Source of the DNA: Boswellia sacra
Lineage: Eukaryota; Streptophyta; Magnoliopsida; Sapindales; Burseraceae
Direction of reading: 5' to 3'
DNA: 64,000 nt
Assembly (NCBI GenBank): GCA_013180625.2
Contig: SNVD02014965.1
Span: forward strand, 868,001 to 932,000
The position numbers and the translations under genes were made by a program. This document shows positions 23,494-36,010 of the stretch, piece by piece. Position 1 is the stretch's first letter, and each line of letters starts with the position of its first letter. Under the pieces are notes generated by a model that ran no database searches, had not been told where the DNA came from, and worked only from the letters and a program-made list of their open reading frames with translations.

Positions 23494-25277
23494 TTTATAT
23501 ATATTATAAATTTTAGAAAATATGACTAAGGGTATTTGAGTAATTTTATGAGAATTGGGTTGGATAATAGAAGTGGGCTTGTGTTGGAAATTGGTAAAGG
23601 GGAATTGGGCTTGAATTTGAAATGGTTGGACTTAGGCCCATTGAGCCAAGGCCTCATGTATATAAGAGATGGGGTTTTCTAGAATGAAGGGAAGAAAAAA
23701 AAAGAAAAAGAAGAGAAGAGGAGAAAGAGTTCACGGTTCCAGGAAGGAAAAGAAGAGAAAAAGAAGAAGAGAAAGGAGAAGAAGGAAGAGAGAAGAAAAA
23801 TTTCAAGAAGTTTAGCTTGGAAAACAGGTAGGAGATTCTAACACTATACTTACTTGATGTTATGTGTTTTGTTGTTGAATTGATTTTGTTGTTATGTATG
23901 TATCATGTTTTGACTTGATTTCTTGGTTGCTTGGATGATGAAATATGAGTGAAGTTACTTATTGCAAGTTGTTTGTTGTGATTGCATGAAGAATTATGTG
24001 TGAATTGAAGTGTTGATGAAGTGGAGTAGAGATGATTTTGTGAGAAGTGCAGTTCATGTGACTGTCTTGTGTTGATTGAGTTGATGCGTTTTTCTGGATT
24101 GAGAATTGTATGATTTCTCATTTGTTTTGGAAAATAGACGTATTAAGCTTTAATTAGCTGTTGATTTCGTTAAATTTGGAGTTAAAACGGATTTTTGGTG
24201 AATTTTTGAAGTTGGGAGTTGAATTCTGGAAATGGGACGTTTTGAACTAATTCTGGAATTCGATTCTGGTGTTTCGCTCGACAATAAACAGTGTTCGAGT
24301 GTTCGAGTGAACAGTGTCGAGAAACAGTGTTCGAGTGAACAGTATTCGAATGAACAGTGTGGAGTGTCGAGAAAAATTTCAGAACCACCCCAAATTGACT
24401 GTATACTTCCCAAAAAGTCCTGGATTTTGCATAAAAATCATATTTTCTTAAGATTTATCATAGTAATGATATTGAAAGGCTATTAATGTATGCATTGTAC
24501 CTTGGATGGGCCGTTATGTATACGGATCCAAGGAGAATGCTGATAAAATGATGATGTGATGTGTTAGACTTTCGGTGGACCGTTCTGTATACGGACCCAA
24601 GGGGAACACGGATATGATGATGTGATGTGTTGGACCTCGGGTGGACCGTTCTGTATACGGATCTAAGGAGAACACGGATATAATGATATGAGGTGTTGGA
24701 CCTTGGGTGGACCATTCTGTATATGGACCTAAGGGGAACACGAATATTTCGATATGATGTGTTAGACCTTGGATGGGCCGTTTTGTACACGGATCCAAGG
24801 GGAACACGAACAGAAATTTCATGTGTGAACGAACATAATAGTTTGATGTATTAGTATTGGATGCCTACTCCTGTGATTGAATGTTTGTGGAATGTGAATA
24901 ATTTCGTATAATGTTAGAACTTTCCTACTGGGCTTTAGGCTCACCTCCTCCCTCCACAGGTACACAGAAAGACGCTCATCCTAGAGATGTCCCAGAGCTT
25001 TCTTAGGAGTCTGGAGTCAGTATGCATATAATTTTGGGGACTGTCTTGATTCTCCTAGTATGTAATGGGAGATTTTGCTTGGTGACTATTAAATGATGTA
25101 GTGATTTTGTCACCAGCGTATGTAAAAATTAATTTTGAACAAATAGTCATAAGTTGTAATGAATTCTTGTGATGTATATAAAAAAAAAATTTATGAGATA
25201 TGGATGACGTAAATTGTATTAAATTCTTATTCAATCACACCCTAAAATCTCTAAATAAGAGATGTTAGGGCGTGACA
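23425..25277 (+). mobile_element. Solo LTR of a Gypsy-type element
   Basis: 1,853 bp starting TGTAGAGTCTCG and ending GGGCGTGACA, with perfect TGACT duplications at 23420-23424 and 25278-25282. No internal region and no second LTR, so it is a solo LTR left by recombination. The ends resemble Tekay/Del-type LTRs. It holds an AT microsatellite (about 23448-23490), a purine-rich AGAAG stretch (about 23690-23810), short GTTCGAGTGAACAGT repeats (about 24290-24370) and a five-copy hairpin repeat. Orientation is a guess. Confidence 0.9.
24500..24800. repeat. Five tandem hairpin-forming units, about 66 bp each, in the solo LTR
   Basis: 34-nt hairpins at 24500-24533, 24569-24602, 24635-24668, 24701-24734 and 24767-24800. 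Each has outer arms like CCTTGGAT / ATCCAAGG and inner arms CCGT / ACGG around a 7-nt loop. Units 1 and 5 pair perfectly. Confidence 0.85.
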
Positions 25278-26829
25278 TGACTATTCATGAAAATACTTTT
25301 GAGATCAAGCTAGCAACCTTGTAGATGATTCAAGCATCTCAATTATATAGACTACCTTATGAGGATCCCAATGCTCATATCGCAAATTTTCTTGAAATTT
25401 GTGATATATTTAAATTTAATGGAGTCTCTGATGATGCTATTGTATTGCGTTTGTTTTCTTTTTTCATTGAGAGATGGAGCTAAGAGTTGGTTGAGTTCTT
25501 TGTCTACAGGTTCTATTACTACTTGGGAGGATTTGGCTTAGAAATTCCTTACAAATTAAGTTTATTCTCACCTTCGAAGACAGTTAAACTACGGAAAGAG
25601 ATTTCAACTTTGCATAATATGATGAGGAATCTCTATATGACGCATAAGAAAGGTATAAAGATTTGCTTAGAAAATGCCCTCACCATGGTTTGCCTAAATG
25701 GATACAAGTACAAACACTTTATAATGGTCTGGGACATTCTACAGATACGTTGATTGATGCTGCTTTTAGAGGGACATTCAAGAGAAAGACATAAGATGAG
25801 ACATATGATCTAATTGAAAAGATAGCCATAAACAAATACCGACGAAGTGGTGAGTGAACTACTCAAAAAGGGTAGGGGGTTTCAGAATTTAGATGAAATT
25901 GATTCTTTAAAAGTCAAATGGCTACTCTTTCCAAACAATTACAGAGTCATACCTTGACAACCAATGCCATCTAAACCCCAGTAGTTATGTGTGAATTTTA
26001 CCAAGATAACCATTCTAATGATAGGTGTGAAGTAGGGTACCCACTCTTAGGACAAGTAGAACAAGCTAGTTATGTTGATTACAACCGCCTTAGAAATAAT
26101 CCCTATAGTAATACCTATAACCCAGCTTGGGGAAACAATCCTAATTTCTCTTGAAGTAATCCAAATGTTGTGAAGCCACCCTAAACTCAACAACCACAAC
26201 CACCACAAGAGAAAAAGCCCTCACTAGAAGAAAGCATTGGCGTCATACATAGCTAAAATTGATGTCAACTTTCAAAACCAAACAGCCCAACTTAGGAGTT
26301 TAGAGAACCAAGTAAGCCAACTAGCTAGTATGATATATGGGAAAACACAAGGGAATCTACCTAGTACAACTGAGATGAACCCAATGGAACAATGCAAGGC
26401 TATTAACTTGAGGAGCGATAAGGAATTAGAAGAGCTTAAAAGAGTTGAGAGACTAAAAGAGAAGGTAAGTGAGGAGTCAGTTGTCCTCAATACACTAGAC
26501 TATTGATGAAGAAGTGCCTAAGGTCGCATCATTGCCTGCTCAAGAACCAGTGTCTAAGGTTTTTTTTTCTTAAAGGTTGCAAAAAAGTAAGCTTGAAAGT
26601 AATTCTCTAGGTTTTTAGAGGTCTTTAAAAAACTGCACATTAACATTCCTTTTGCGGAGGCCTTGGAGCAAATGCCTAGCTATTCAAGTTTATGAATGAC
26701 ATACTTTTCAAGAAGAGAGAATTAAAAGATTATAATACATGAATATATGGATTGGATGGAGTCTTTTAGGTCTAACCATAGAAAGTATTATGAGCTTTTA
26801 GGATAGGGACTTATAAGGCTTTTACATTT

Positions 26830-29690
26830 CATTGAAAAACCGCCAATCATTGAGTTGAAATAGTTACCTAGTGATCTTAGATATGCTTATATTGGGGAGT
26901 CGTATACACTCCCAGTTATTATATCATCTAAGTTGTCTAGTGTAAAGGAAGAGAAGTTATTGAAAGTGTTGAGACAACACAAAATTACTTTAGGGTGGTC
27001 AATTTCAGATTTGAGAGGGATTAGCCATTCCATATGCATGCATAGAATTCTCAATTGTAAACCATCCATTGATGCACAAAAAAGGCTTAACACCACAATG
27101 AAAGAGGTGGAGAGAGTTGAGGTGTTGAAGTGATTTGATGCTGCGGTAATTTAACCCATATCTAACAATGCATGAGTGAGTCCAGTCCAAGTAGTGTCTA
27201 AGAAAGGGGGAATGATTGTTTTTAAAAATGAAAACAATGAGTTGATTCCAACTCAAACAGTAACTGGGTGGCGTATTTGCATAGACTATAAGAAGTTGAA
27301 TAAAGCCACTAGGAAAGACCATTTTCTCCTACCCTTTGTTGATCAAATGCTAGATAGATTGGCTGGACATGAATTTTATTATTTCTTGGATGGCTATTTC
27401 GAATACAATCAAATAGCTATAGCACATAAAGACTAAGAACATACCACTTTTACTTGTCCCTATGGTACATTTACTTTTAGAAGAATGTCTTTCAAAGATG
27501 TATGATGCTTATATTCTCTGATATGGTAGAGAGGAGCATTGAGATTTTTACGAATGATTTTTCTATTTTGTGGAAAAACTTTTGATCAATGCTTGGACAA
27601 TTAGAAATTAGTTCTCAAAAAAAGTGAGGAGACTAATTTAGTGTTAAATTTGAAAAAATGTCACTTAACGGTCTCACAGAGGGGACAATTTTAGGCCATA
27701 GGATATCCTCCATAGGTATTGAGGTTGATAGGCCAAAATAGAGACCATTGAGAAATTGCCACCATCAACATTTGTAAAAGCTATTAGAAGGTTTTTAGGC
27801 CATGTAGGTTTTTATAGGAGGTTTATAAAGATTTCTCCAAGATTTTCAAACCTCTGTCAAACTTACTTGTGCAAAATAATCCATTTGTTTCTATGAAGAT
27901 TGATTACAGGCCTTTAATACTCAAAATTGGTGTAAGCTCTAATTATTGTAGCACCGGATTGGGAGTTAAACTTTGAGCTTATATGTGATGCAAGTGATTT
28001 GCAATGGGTGCAATGCTTGGACAGTGACGAAATAAAGTTTTTCATGTTTTTACTATGTTAAATGCACTCTCAATTATGCTCAACTCAACTATGTCATAAC
28101 TGAAAAGGAGTTGTTAGCTATTGTGAAATAAGATGATTATAGACACTAACCATTCGGCGATTAAGTACCTTATGGATGCCAATCCGAGGTTGATTCATTG
28201 GGTGGTCTTACTTCAAGAATTTGATTTAGAAATCGGAGACAAAAAAGGCACTAAGAACTTGGTAGTTGACCATCTTTCTGGATTGGAGCTATCAGACGAG
28301 CAAGAGGATAAACAGCAACCCATTAATGATAATTTTTCGGATGAATAACTTTTTGCAGTATTACTAATAGATCTTTTCTATGGTTTGTAGATCTTGTTAA
28401 CTTTCTTGTACCTGAGATCATCCACTAGACCTTTCATATTAGAAGCGAAATAAGTTCTTCGCCGATGTCAAGCACTACTATTAGGAGGACCTCATCCTTT
28501 ATAGACATTATGCAGATTAATTCATAAGGTGGTATACACTGGAAGAGGAGATGAAAGACATCTTGAAGCTTTGTCATGCATTGGAATGTGAAGGCAGCAT
28601 TGCAATATAAAGGCCATTTTAAAGGACAATGAACTACAACCAAAGTTCTTCAATCAGGTTTCTTTTGGCACTTTGTTTAAAGATGCTCATAAATTTGTTG
28701 TTAATTGTGATAGCTGACAAAGAATAGGAAACATCTCTTGAAGGAATGAGTGCATTTGAAGGCCCTTTTATAAGTTGAGTTGTTTGATGTATAGGGCATC
28801 GATTTCATGAGACCGTTTTCATCCTCATACAATAACAATTGCATCCTTTTAGTAGCGGATTGTGTGTTTAGATGGGTAAAAGCCATTGCAACTCCAACTA
28901 ATGATGGAAGGTGGTGCTCAATTTTCTTAAAAAGCATATCTTTATAAGATTTAGGACATCTAGAGCTATAATTAGTGATGAAAGCATGTATTTCTATAAC
29001 AAGTACTTTATCACCCTTTTGTCTAAGCATGTGTCAACCATAGAAAACCACTTGCCTATCATCCTCAAACCAATGGGCAAGTTGAGATTTCAAATAGAGA
29101 GGTAAAGAAAATACTTGAAAAGAAAGCTGCAAGTTCAAGAAAAGTTAGTTAAAGAAGCGTGATGATGCATTGTGGGCATATAGAACGGCCTTCAAAATAG
29201 TAATAAGTATGTCACTTTATAGGTTAGTTTTTGAAAAATCATGTCATTTACCCGTCAAGCTGAAGCATGAGGCATATTGGGCTATGAGGCAACTCAACAA
29301 GGACTTGAACTTAGCGAGGGATAAACGTTCGCTACAAATCAATGAGATAGAGGAGTTTCACAATGAGGCTCATGAAAATACAAAATTTACAAGGAAAAGA
29401 CCAAGACATGGCCTGGCAAGCAAATTTTTTAGGAAGGACTTCTTGCCTGGCGAGCAAGTGCTTTTCTAAAACTCTCAGTTGCGTTTATTTCCAGGTAAGT
29501 TGAAATCAAGGTGGTTAGGTCCTTTTACAGTTTTAAATGTGTTGCCTTATGGTGTAGTTGAAATTAGTCATACGGATAATGACATATTCAAGGTTAATGA
29601 GCAGCTGTTTAAACCATATATGGGTGGTAAAGTAGACCTTAAAATTATCTTCATATTGCTCGATGAAGTCTGATGGAAGGGGTTTCGTCT
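26830..29690 (+). pseudogene. Athila-like pol remnant (RT, RNase H, integrase)
   Basis: Begins with LPSDLRYAYIGESYTLPVII (about 26868), a linker typical of Athila pol, then ISDLRGISHSICMHRIL, RT text VQVVSKKGGMIVFKNENNEL, GWRICIDYKKLNKATRKDHF and FLDGYFEYNQIAIA (to about 27430). RNase H-like [20 protein letters not shown] and DHLSGLE lie at about 28160-28290. Integrase traces and the C-terminal LPGEQVLF and LKSRWLGPFTVLNVLPYGVVEI run to about 29570. Many stops and frameshifts. Confidence 0.88.
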
Positions 29691-31460
29691 AGCTGATGAC
29701 GTAAAATGAAGCGCTATTTAGGAGATAACCCAAGTCATTTCTTTCTCTTTTTGTTTTATTGTTATTGTGTGTGTTAATTTTCATGTTTTAATTGTTATTT
29801 TGCTTTTAAAACAGTGTTGTGTGTGTTTTTAGTTTTTTTTCCAGCTCAAGAGCTAAGTTTGGGGATCCTAACTGACCTTGCACTCTTATGCAACTTTTTT
29901 TTTTTGTCATTGCGCATTCATTTAAGGACTCCAGGCAATTAGGCTTGTGCTCCTGTGCAACATTGTCCACAGACTCTATACCCTATGCAATAATTTTGCC
30001 AAAATGTTGAAAGGGTAAGTGGACCGCTGTGCCATAATGTTTGTGCGTCTTCACAATAGACTTCATATTTTTTTTATTTAGACTCGAGATTTTGTAGCCT
30101 TGCGCGATGTATATTACGCCGCTGCACCAAGATGACCGCGCTCTTAAGCCATATGGACCACACGACTGCGTAATAAAATTAGGGCAAAATTAAATTGAGG
30201 CTAAAATCGTGCTCCTACATGAGGGGTGTTGTGTTACTGCATAACCTCGAATTTAGAGAAAAATAAGACGCACTTTGGCTGCCACTTTTCAAAACACTCT
30301 ACACCTCAATTGTTTCCTACATATATCGCCAGTTTCCAACAACCACAAGCCACCATTGTACTTTCCTTCACAAGCATTCTAAGATCTCACCTATCAATTC
30401 GCATCTGAGGTTCTTTTTCAGGTAAGTGTATCAGTGACTTCCAAATAAAAAATGAAAGTATGTTTATTAATAGATACCTTGGGAGATTAAAGATTGTTTT
30501 CATGTGAAGTAACACTTGGGGTAACACTTGGGGTAGCTTTGAACTTGTTTGATATATTATTGTGGACCTCAAACTTCCTTTTCTATTACATTATCATTGA
30601 AATTGGTTTTGGCTTACTATGATTGTTCCTTTGCTTGGAAGTTTTATCATATTAGAAGAATTGCGGGTGGTTAGTGAAGTTGATAGTTGGTAATAGATAA
30701 TTGACATCATTGATGTTTATGGACTCGGAGTTATGATTAATGGGTTATGTGTTCAAGACTAATTTGATTGCGAATCCTTGCTAACAAACTTGATTTACTT
30801 GTCAATTGGTGCTTTTGGATGTTTTATTTTGAATTTAGGATACTGGTTACTCAATTTCTTTTATCTATCTTTGATTTATACCTATGGTAGAGCTGTGGAA
30901 GTTGTTAGCCGTTATTGGAGTGTTGGCTTGCACATTAATCTTTGAGGTGTTTACATTGTGGTTTGCTTAATTTTTCTTAATATACTTATAACACTTGGAG
31001 TTGTATTTGTGGGTGACACTTATTACTGTGCTTGAGTTGCTAGTTGCCCATTATTTTTTTTTTTAATTTGGGTGAAGTTTTGTTGATTTGTTAAAGGGTA
31101 GTTTGGGTGACGGAGTTGGTTTCATAATTTGGAAGTGTTGTCTGTTTGTGTTTCTTATCATTTGAATAATTGTCTTCCATACGATTGCTATTATGTATTT
31201 CAGGGTATTATGAAATTGCTGAATTATTAGATCTAGTTCACTATTATTATTGCATTACTAGATTGGATTTGAGCGTTTGTTTCTACTATTTTGAAGTGTC
31301 ATTCTGCTCATGCTTTTATGCTCACTTGCATGCCTTGTGGCGTTTATATGAGGATATCGTGTGAATAAATTATTGCAATTATACCTTTGTGATTCAATTG
31401 AGGTTGTTGTGTGGCAAGACATTGATTTAAAAATTTGGGAGTGTATTATGTGTTTGAATT

Positions 31461-32760
31461 TTGTACAGATTCATGGCTCTTAAGAAACAAAAGGTCTCCA
31501 AGAACACGGAGGTCTCAACTTCTAATCCTCCACCTCCTATGCCACAAACTATGCCACAAACATTGGATCAGCGTACTTTCAAGAGCCCTGCCACTGTAAC
31601 CCAATACCACAATACTATTATGATAAAGAGCTGTCTTCAAGAGAGAGGAATTGACATAAATAATGATGCCTTATGGGGTTTACTGGGTCGAGACACTGGG
31701 AAGACTTTCATGGCTCAGCTTGAGGCTATTGTAGTACCAGTAGTAAAGGAAATCTATACAAATGCAAAAGAGCGGTCCAGGTTCAATATTTTTGTTCGAA
31801 GGAAAAAGGTGTCCTTTAGTCTTATCATTATTAACCGTTTCTATAAGTTACGGGATATCGGTGAGGGTGAGTACTAACAGTATAAGAAGAATGTAGATTT
31901 CAATGCCATCCTGACATATCTCACACCAAAGGGCACATGATGGGGATCCTTACATGTTAATTGGGGGGAATCCAGTATGGTTCTGACTTTGGTGATGAGT
32001 GCCGAGCTGCAGCCCTAAATCTGTTTATTTGTGGGAAACTATAGCCTAATACTCACCATGGAGTGATTTCAAAGGAATGAGCCATATTGATATATGTTTT
32101 GAAAAAGGGGATTACTATTAATATGGGCTTGTTGATCAATGACCATATCCTCCACTGCCTTCATGCCAAGACCATTGGTGGACTTCCATATCCTTCTCTT
32201 ATCATTTCACTTTGTAAGGTAGCCGATGTAGTTATTGACGTTGTAAAGGAGAGATCACTACCATGGCCCATCATCGACCTCAAATTCCTTCAAAATCTCT
32301 AAAATGTACAGGCATGTGCCATTTTGAGACAACAGCAGTAGCCACTGGAGGATCAACCACATTCTTCATATCAGTCTTCACCTCCACCATCACCTCCATT
32401 GACTCATACATAAGGGATAGATGGATTTAAGCATGAGCTTCAGGAGACTCGACGTGAGCTAGCCACTGTTCGTTAGGATCTCACTTATGTTAAGCAAGTG
32501 ACTACATACCTGATGGCTACTCAGCAGGCATTTCAACAGTTCTTCATCACTCATAGGGCCTCACTAGATTTATTTCGCCCTTCTCCACTTTTTGTTGAGG
32601 ATGAGCGCTAACTACTGAAGAGCTTCACACGGATATTAAGATGGATGAGGATGATGACACCGCTTGAGTGGGTAACTTTATGTTTATCGACGCATCCAAT
32701 GATGATGAGGTAGATCTTGGCCATGCTTTAGGAGATGATCTTCAGTAAGATGATGATGAT
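31461..32760 (+). pseudogene. Third ORF of the Athila-like element (env-position, putative plant transposon protein type)
   Basis: An open part starting near ATG 31473 (MALKKQKVSKNTEVSTSN) reads to 31877 with FNIFVRRKKVSFSLIIINRFYKLRDIGEGEY near its end, resembling the conserved RGKKVPFD..TINR.Y segment of the plant-specific protein carried downstream of pol in Athila-like elements. Remnants in shifted frames continue (VLKKGITINMGLLINDHI near 32095, PHSSYQSSPPPSPPLTH-like text near 32360). This is an element gene, not a host gene. Its function is unknown to me. Confidence 0.7.
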
Positions 32761-33782
32761 CCAAACATACTAACTTCTTGATCTTTCAGGGTAGTTTTCT
32801 TCTTTTCCTTTTGATTTGGTTTATTTATTTTTATGCATATTGAGGGCACTATGCCTCTCAAGTTTGGGGGTGTGTTTTGTCTTTTGTTTAGTTTTTGTTT
32901 ATTGTTTAATAAGTGTTTTGAGTGTGTTTTGTTAGTATTGCATGTGTAGTGTTTCGTTCTAAGTCTCTTGTTAGTTTTTATTAAAAAAAAATTAAAAGAG
33001 TTTTGTTTTGCTTGCATTGTGATGGACAATGATAGGAAGATGATTGTTTTTGCTCATAACTTTTAGAAATTGAAAAATTTTGCATGAAATATATGTGCTT
33101 GACTCAATTGTTAGTTTAGTTTCATTTTCAATTCCTTGAAAACAATTTGAGCACATTTGAGCCGTAATCTTTGAGTTGTTTATTGATTTAGAGAAAGCTT
33201 ATGCAATTTAAATGTTTCAGTAGATCTCAATGGATTCTAGAACTTATTTAATTATTGCTTGAGGCAAAATCATAGATAACACAACATTACGGAAATGATT
33301 TAGGCCATTTTTTGGATCGTTTGAGCCTTTTCAAGCCAACGCTTTTGACATTTTTATCGCTAGTTGTTCTTTTGAGACAATTTAAGCCTTTTTCTTGAAT
33401 AACTCACTAAAAGTAACCAAGCCTTAAATGAAATATCCAAACAGTGTCCCTCACTCATGATTATGTCATTTAAAAATTTGTTATTGCTTCGATGAGGGTG
33501 CATAAGAAAGTATGGGAACTGTTATGAAAATTTGTTGTGAGTTTGATTATACATTTTTGAAAAATGAGCTCTTTGTAGTACTGTATTTCTCTCCCAAAAA
33601 AAATATGGATAAGTTGATTATGTAGCCTTTTTAGTCTGAAAAGTAGGTTCTTAGGGATGTTTTAATATCCAGTATCCTAAAGGCAACTGGCTTGGGAGTT
33701 ACTAACTGAAAACCTGCTACACAGGCTAAAAAGAAAGCTTAAAAGAATCAACATTACACTGTCCATGTGAAAAAAAAAAAAG

Positions 33783-33785
<3 letters not shown>

Positions 33786-33816
<31 letters not shown>
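33786..33816. repeat. GA dinucleotide microsatellite
   Basis: Uninterrupted GA run inside the 3' internal region of the Athila-like element. Confidence 0.9.
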
Positions 33817-33819
<3 letters not shown>

Positions 33820-34489
33820 TTGTGATTGAATAGTTGAACTCTGGGCATGGTATTACGAGTGAAATCAAGATTGAGTGGAGTGAATTTTGAAACACAACAA
33901 GGGGTGAGTTTAATTGAAGCTAGAAGAGTTGTTTTGCAGAATTATTAGTTGATGAGGGTTGGATTTTCATATTGTTTTGGATGGTACGTATGTTTTATGA
34001 GCGAATTAACCCATATTATTATCAATTTCTATACCTTATTCATCCTAGCCATTCATTACAGGCTTTGCAAAGTCTTATTTGATCCTTGGTGTTGTGTTTG
34101 TATACAATACTGGGGAGTAGCATGACTAGCAAGCTTATGGAATCCAAGCTTTATTGCAATTATACCCAGAGATTTAATTGATTCATTTTGTTTCATAATC
34201 TCATTTCAATTACAGATAATAATTTGAGAATGGTTAATGACAAACACATTTGAGGAATTGGAAATGGGCTTGACTAATTTTGAGTTGAAATTCTAGATGA
34301 GTTGTAACTTTGAAATTTCTTTTGAGTTATGATAGCGCAATTTTTTAGGCCACTCACAATGTTAAGTAAAACTTCAATTTGAGCAATTTAGAGTTTATTT
34401 TTCATTTTTTTAATTTTTGTTGTTTGTTTGGTTTTTTTTATCTTTTTGTTTTGCTCGAGGACTAACAAAATATCAAGTAACTCTGCATT

Positions 34490-35779
34490 TAATTTTCGAT
34501 TAGTTTGTGAGCAAAATTTTGGTATTTAATGTGTGTTATTGAGTTATTTGTAGTTTAATGGACTTTCAATTTAAGTATGAGGAATATTGATCAAAATCAG
34601 GATAAAGTGGATGCAAAATGGAAGATTTCTTGAATTTCCAAGTTCAAGAAGATTGCGCATTGGCCCAAGATAGATGATGCAGCAGCGCAAGTTCAAGCAA
34701 AATCAAGTTTTAAAAGTCAGAGAGTCTGCCCTCTTACGTAAAGTCAGGTTGCGCAAGTGTATTCCCAACAATTCAAATTTCAGCAGAGATGTTGTCCTCA
34801 TATGAAACAGTAGCTACGCTCTAACGCAAATTTGAATCTGGAAAATTTCTGCAGTTTTATTTTGACACGGATTCGGAATGATTCTCTTATAGCATATAAA
34901 TATGTGTCTTTAGGTTATATTTAGGGTGAGAATTGAAGTCCTTGGAACTGCATTTTAAGGCTAAGGAAGTGGATCATAACTGTTGGAGACACGAATCAAG
35001 CTAGATTCATGAAGAATTCTTCAAAATTTCTATTTCTTTCTTCTCTTTTTGTAACCCAATGCTTTCAATTAGATTTTCTTTTTCTTTTTCATTATGAAAT
35101 CATTTTCTTTTCTAAGGTTAGGAGGTAGCCAAGTTTGATAATCTAATTATTTTTAATTCAATATATTGATGTTTACTCAATTTTGTTGAGTGAATTAAAT
35201 ATATGCTCAATGCTTATAATTGTCTGGACAACTTTTACATGATTTGAGGTATAAATTAGACTGCGAAGTTAATTATATTAATCCTTGACTAATTTGTCAT
35301 AAATTGATATAAGAAATAGATACGATTGTGGTTTGTGCAATTTTTTATGCTTAATGGATGATTATAGATTGTTAAAATTGATAGAGATGTAATTCTCTCT
35401 ATAATCATACATTGTTTTTGCTTGAGAAAGATTAACAAATACAGTAGTGAAATTGGTTGGTAACAGGTGAATAAACATTGATTTTGTTGAATTAAAAATT
35501 AGAATAGATAACTGAGGTGAAATCTAATACTTTAGATCCTTGTTCATTTAATTTTTATCAATTTAATTTAGTATTGTTTATTTCTATTTGTTTGCTTAAT
35601 TTTATTGTAGTAATTTATTTTATTTAGTTGACCTGAATTGCCATTAAAATTTCATTGTTTAAATAAAATTACAGTTAGATTAAGTTTAATAATTAGTTAA
35701 CAATCTCTACGGTAATAATACTTTACTCATAATTACATTACTTGTTAAGATTTTATGTACTTGCAGATTTTGCATAACA
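34490..35779 (+). repeat. 3' LTR of the Athila-like element (start approximate)
   Basis: The right end CATAACA at 35773-35779 is followed by host-like sequence ATGCCCTTAATGTTTACACTT. The left boundary is set only by the position of the preceding internal text, so it may be off by tens of bases. Confidence 0.65.
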
Positions 35780-35807
35780 ATGCCCTTAATGTTTACACTT
35801 GAAAAAT

Positions 35808-36010
35808 CAATAATACTATATATACAACTAAGTTGTACAATATAACTCATACAATCTGACATGGTATAAATCCATTGGATGTGTGAGTCTCATTTTATTT
35901 ATTAAAAATTAGTTAATTCATTTTTCATTTTTACTCGCCCAATAAACTTATGCAATATCAGGTTGTATGAGTAAGATTGTACAATTTGATTGCATACCTA
36001 ATATTACTTA
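35808..36010. mobile_element. 203-bp MITE with 8-bp target duplication
   Basis: TGAAAAAT flanks both sides (35800-35807, 36011-36018). The ends are imperfect inverted repeats of about 30 bp, with ATACAACTAAGTTGTACAAT at the left and the complement reading ATGCAATCAAATTGTACAAT at the right. Paralogous sites at 19200, 45958 and 53850 lack the insert and have one copy of the target. Confidence 0.88.

Larger units (their letters stand above)
23319..26570 (+). pseudogene. Athila-like gag remnant, interrupted by a solo LTR
   Basis: Starts near ATG 23319 (MADDTLGNR), is broken at 23424 by the solo LTR, and resumes at about 25283. Recognisable capsid-like text is EDPNAHIANFLEICDIFKFNGVSDDAIVLRLF-type sequence (about 25360-25470), then DGAKSWLSSLSTGSITTWEDL (about 25470-25540), with stops and frame changes. 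A later part (about 26240-26500) reads LENQVSQLASMI and LRSDKELEE, as after the gag core in Athila proteins. Confidence 0.85.
29691..34489. other. Non-coding parts of the Athila-like element
   Basis: Apart from the third ORF I see no gene here. 29691-31460 is long untranslated spacer. 32760-34489 is 3' internal region, including TTTTGCTCGAGGACTAACAA at about 34450, the usual text shortly before the 3' LTR in Athila-like elements. Confidence 0.6.
22066..35779 (+). mobile_element. Degenerate Athila-like Gypsy retrotransposon with nested solo LTR
   Basis: LTR-like ends at 22066-23090 and about 34490-35779 share CAATTCAAATTTCAG, TTGATGTTTA, ATAATCATACATTGTTTTTG and ...CAGATTTTGCATAA(C/T)A. After the left LTR the text AAAGCCGTTGTCGTGGATTG is a decayed form of the GGCGCCGTTGCCGGGGATTG region of Athila elements. 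Gag, pol and a third downstream ORF follow in the Athila order, all broken. The 5' end of the left LTR seems missing and I could not find a target duplication. High LTR divergence means an old insertion. Confidence 0.85.

Noticed and set aside
24458..24822. Two long minus-strand reading frames with repeated protein text
   Set aside because: They are frame shadows of the 66-bp tandem repeat in the solo LTR; the repeat length divisible by three keeps frames open.
31473..31877. Possible host gene of about 130 codons
   Set aside because: Its position between pol and the 3' LTR of an Athila-like element and its motif make it an element ORF.
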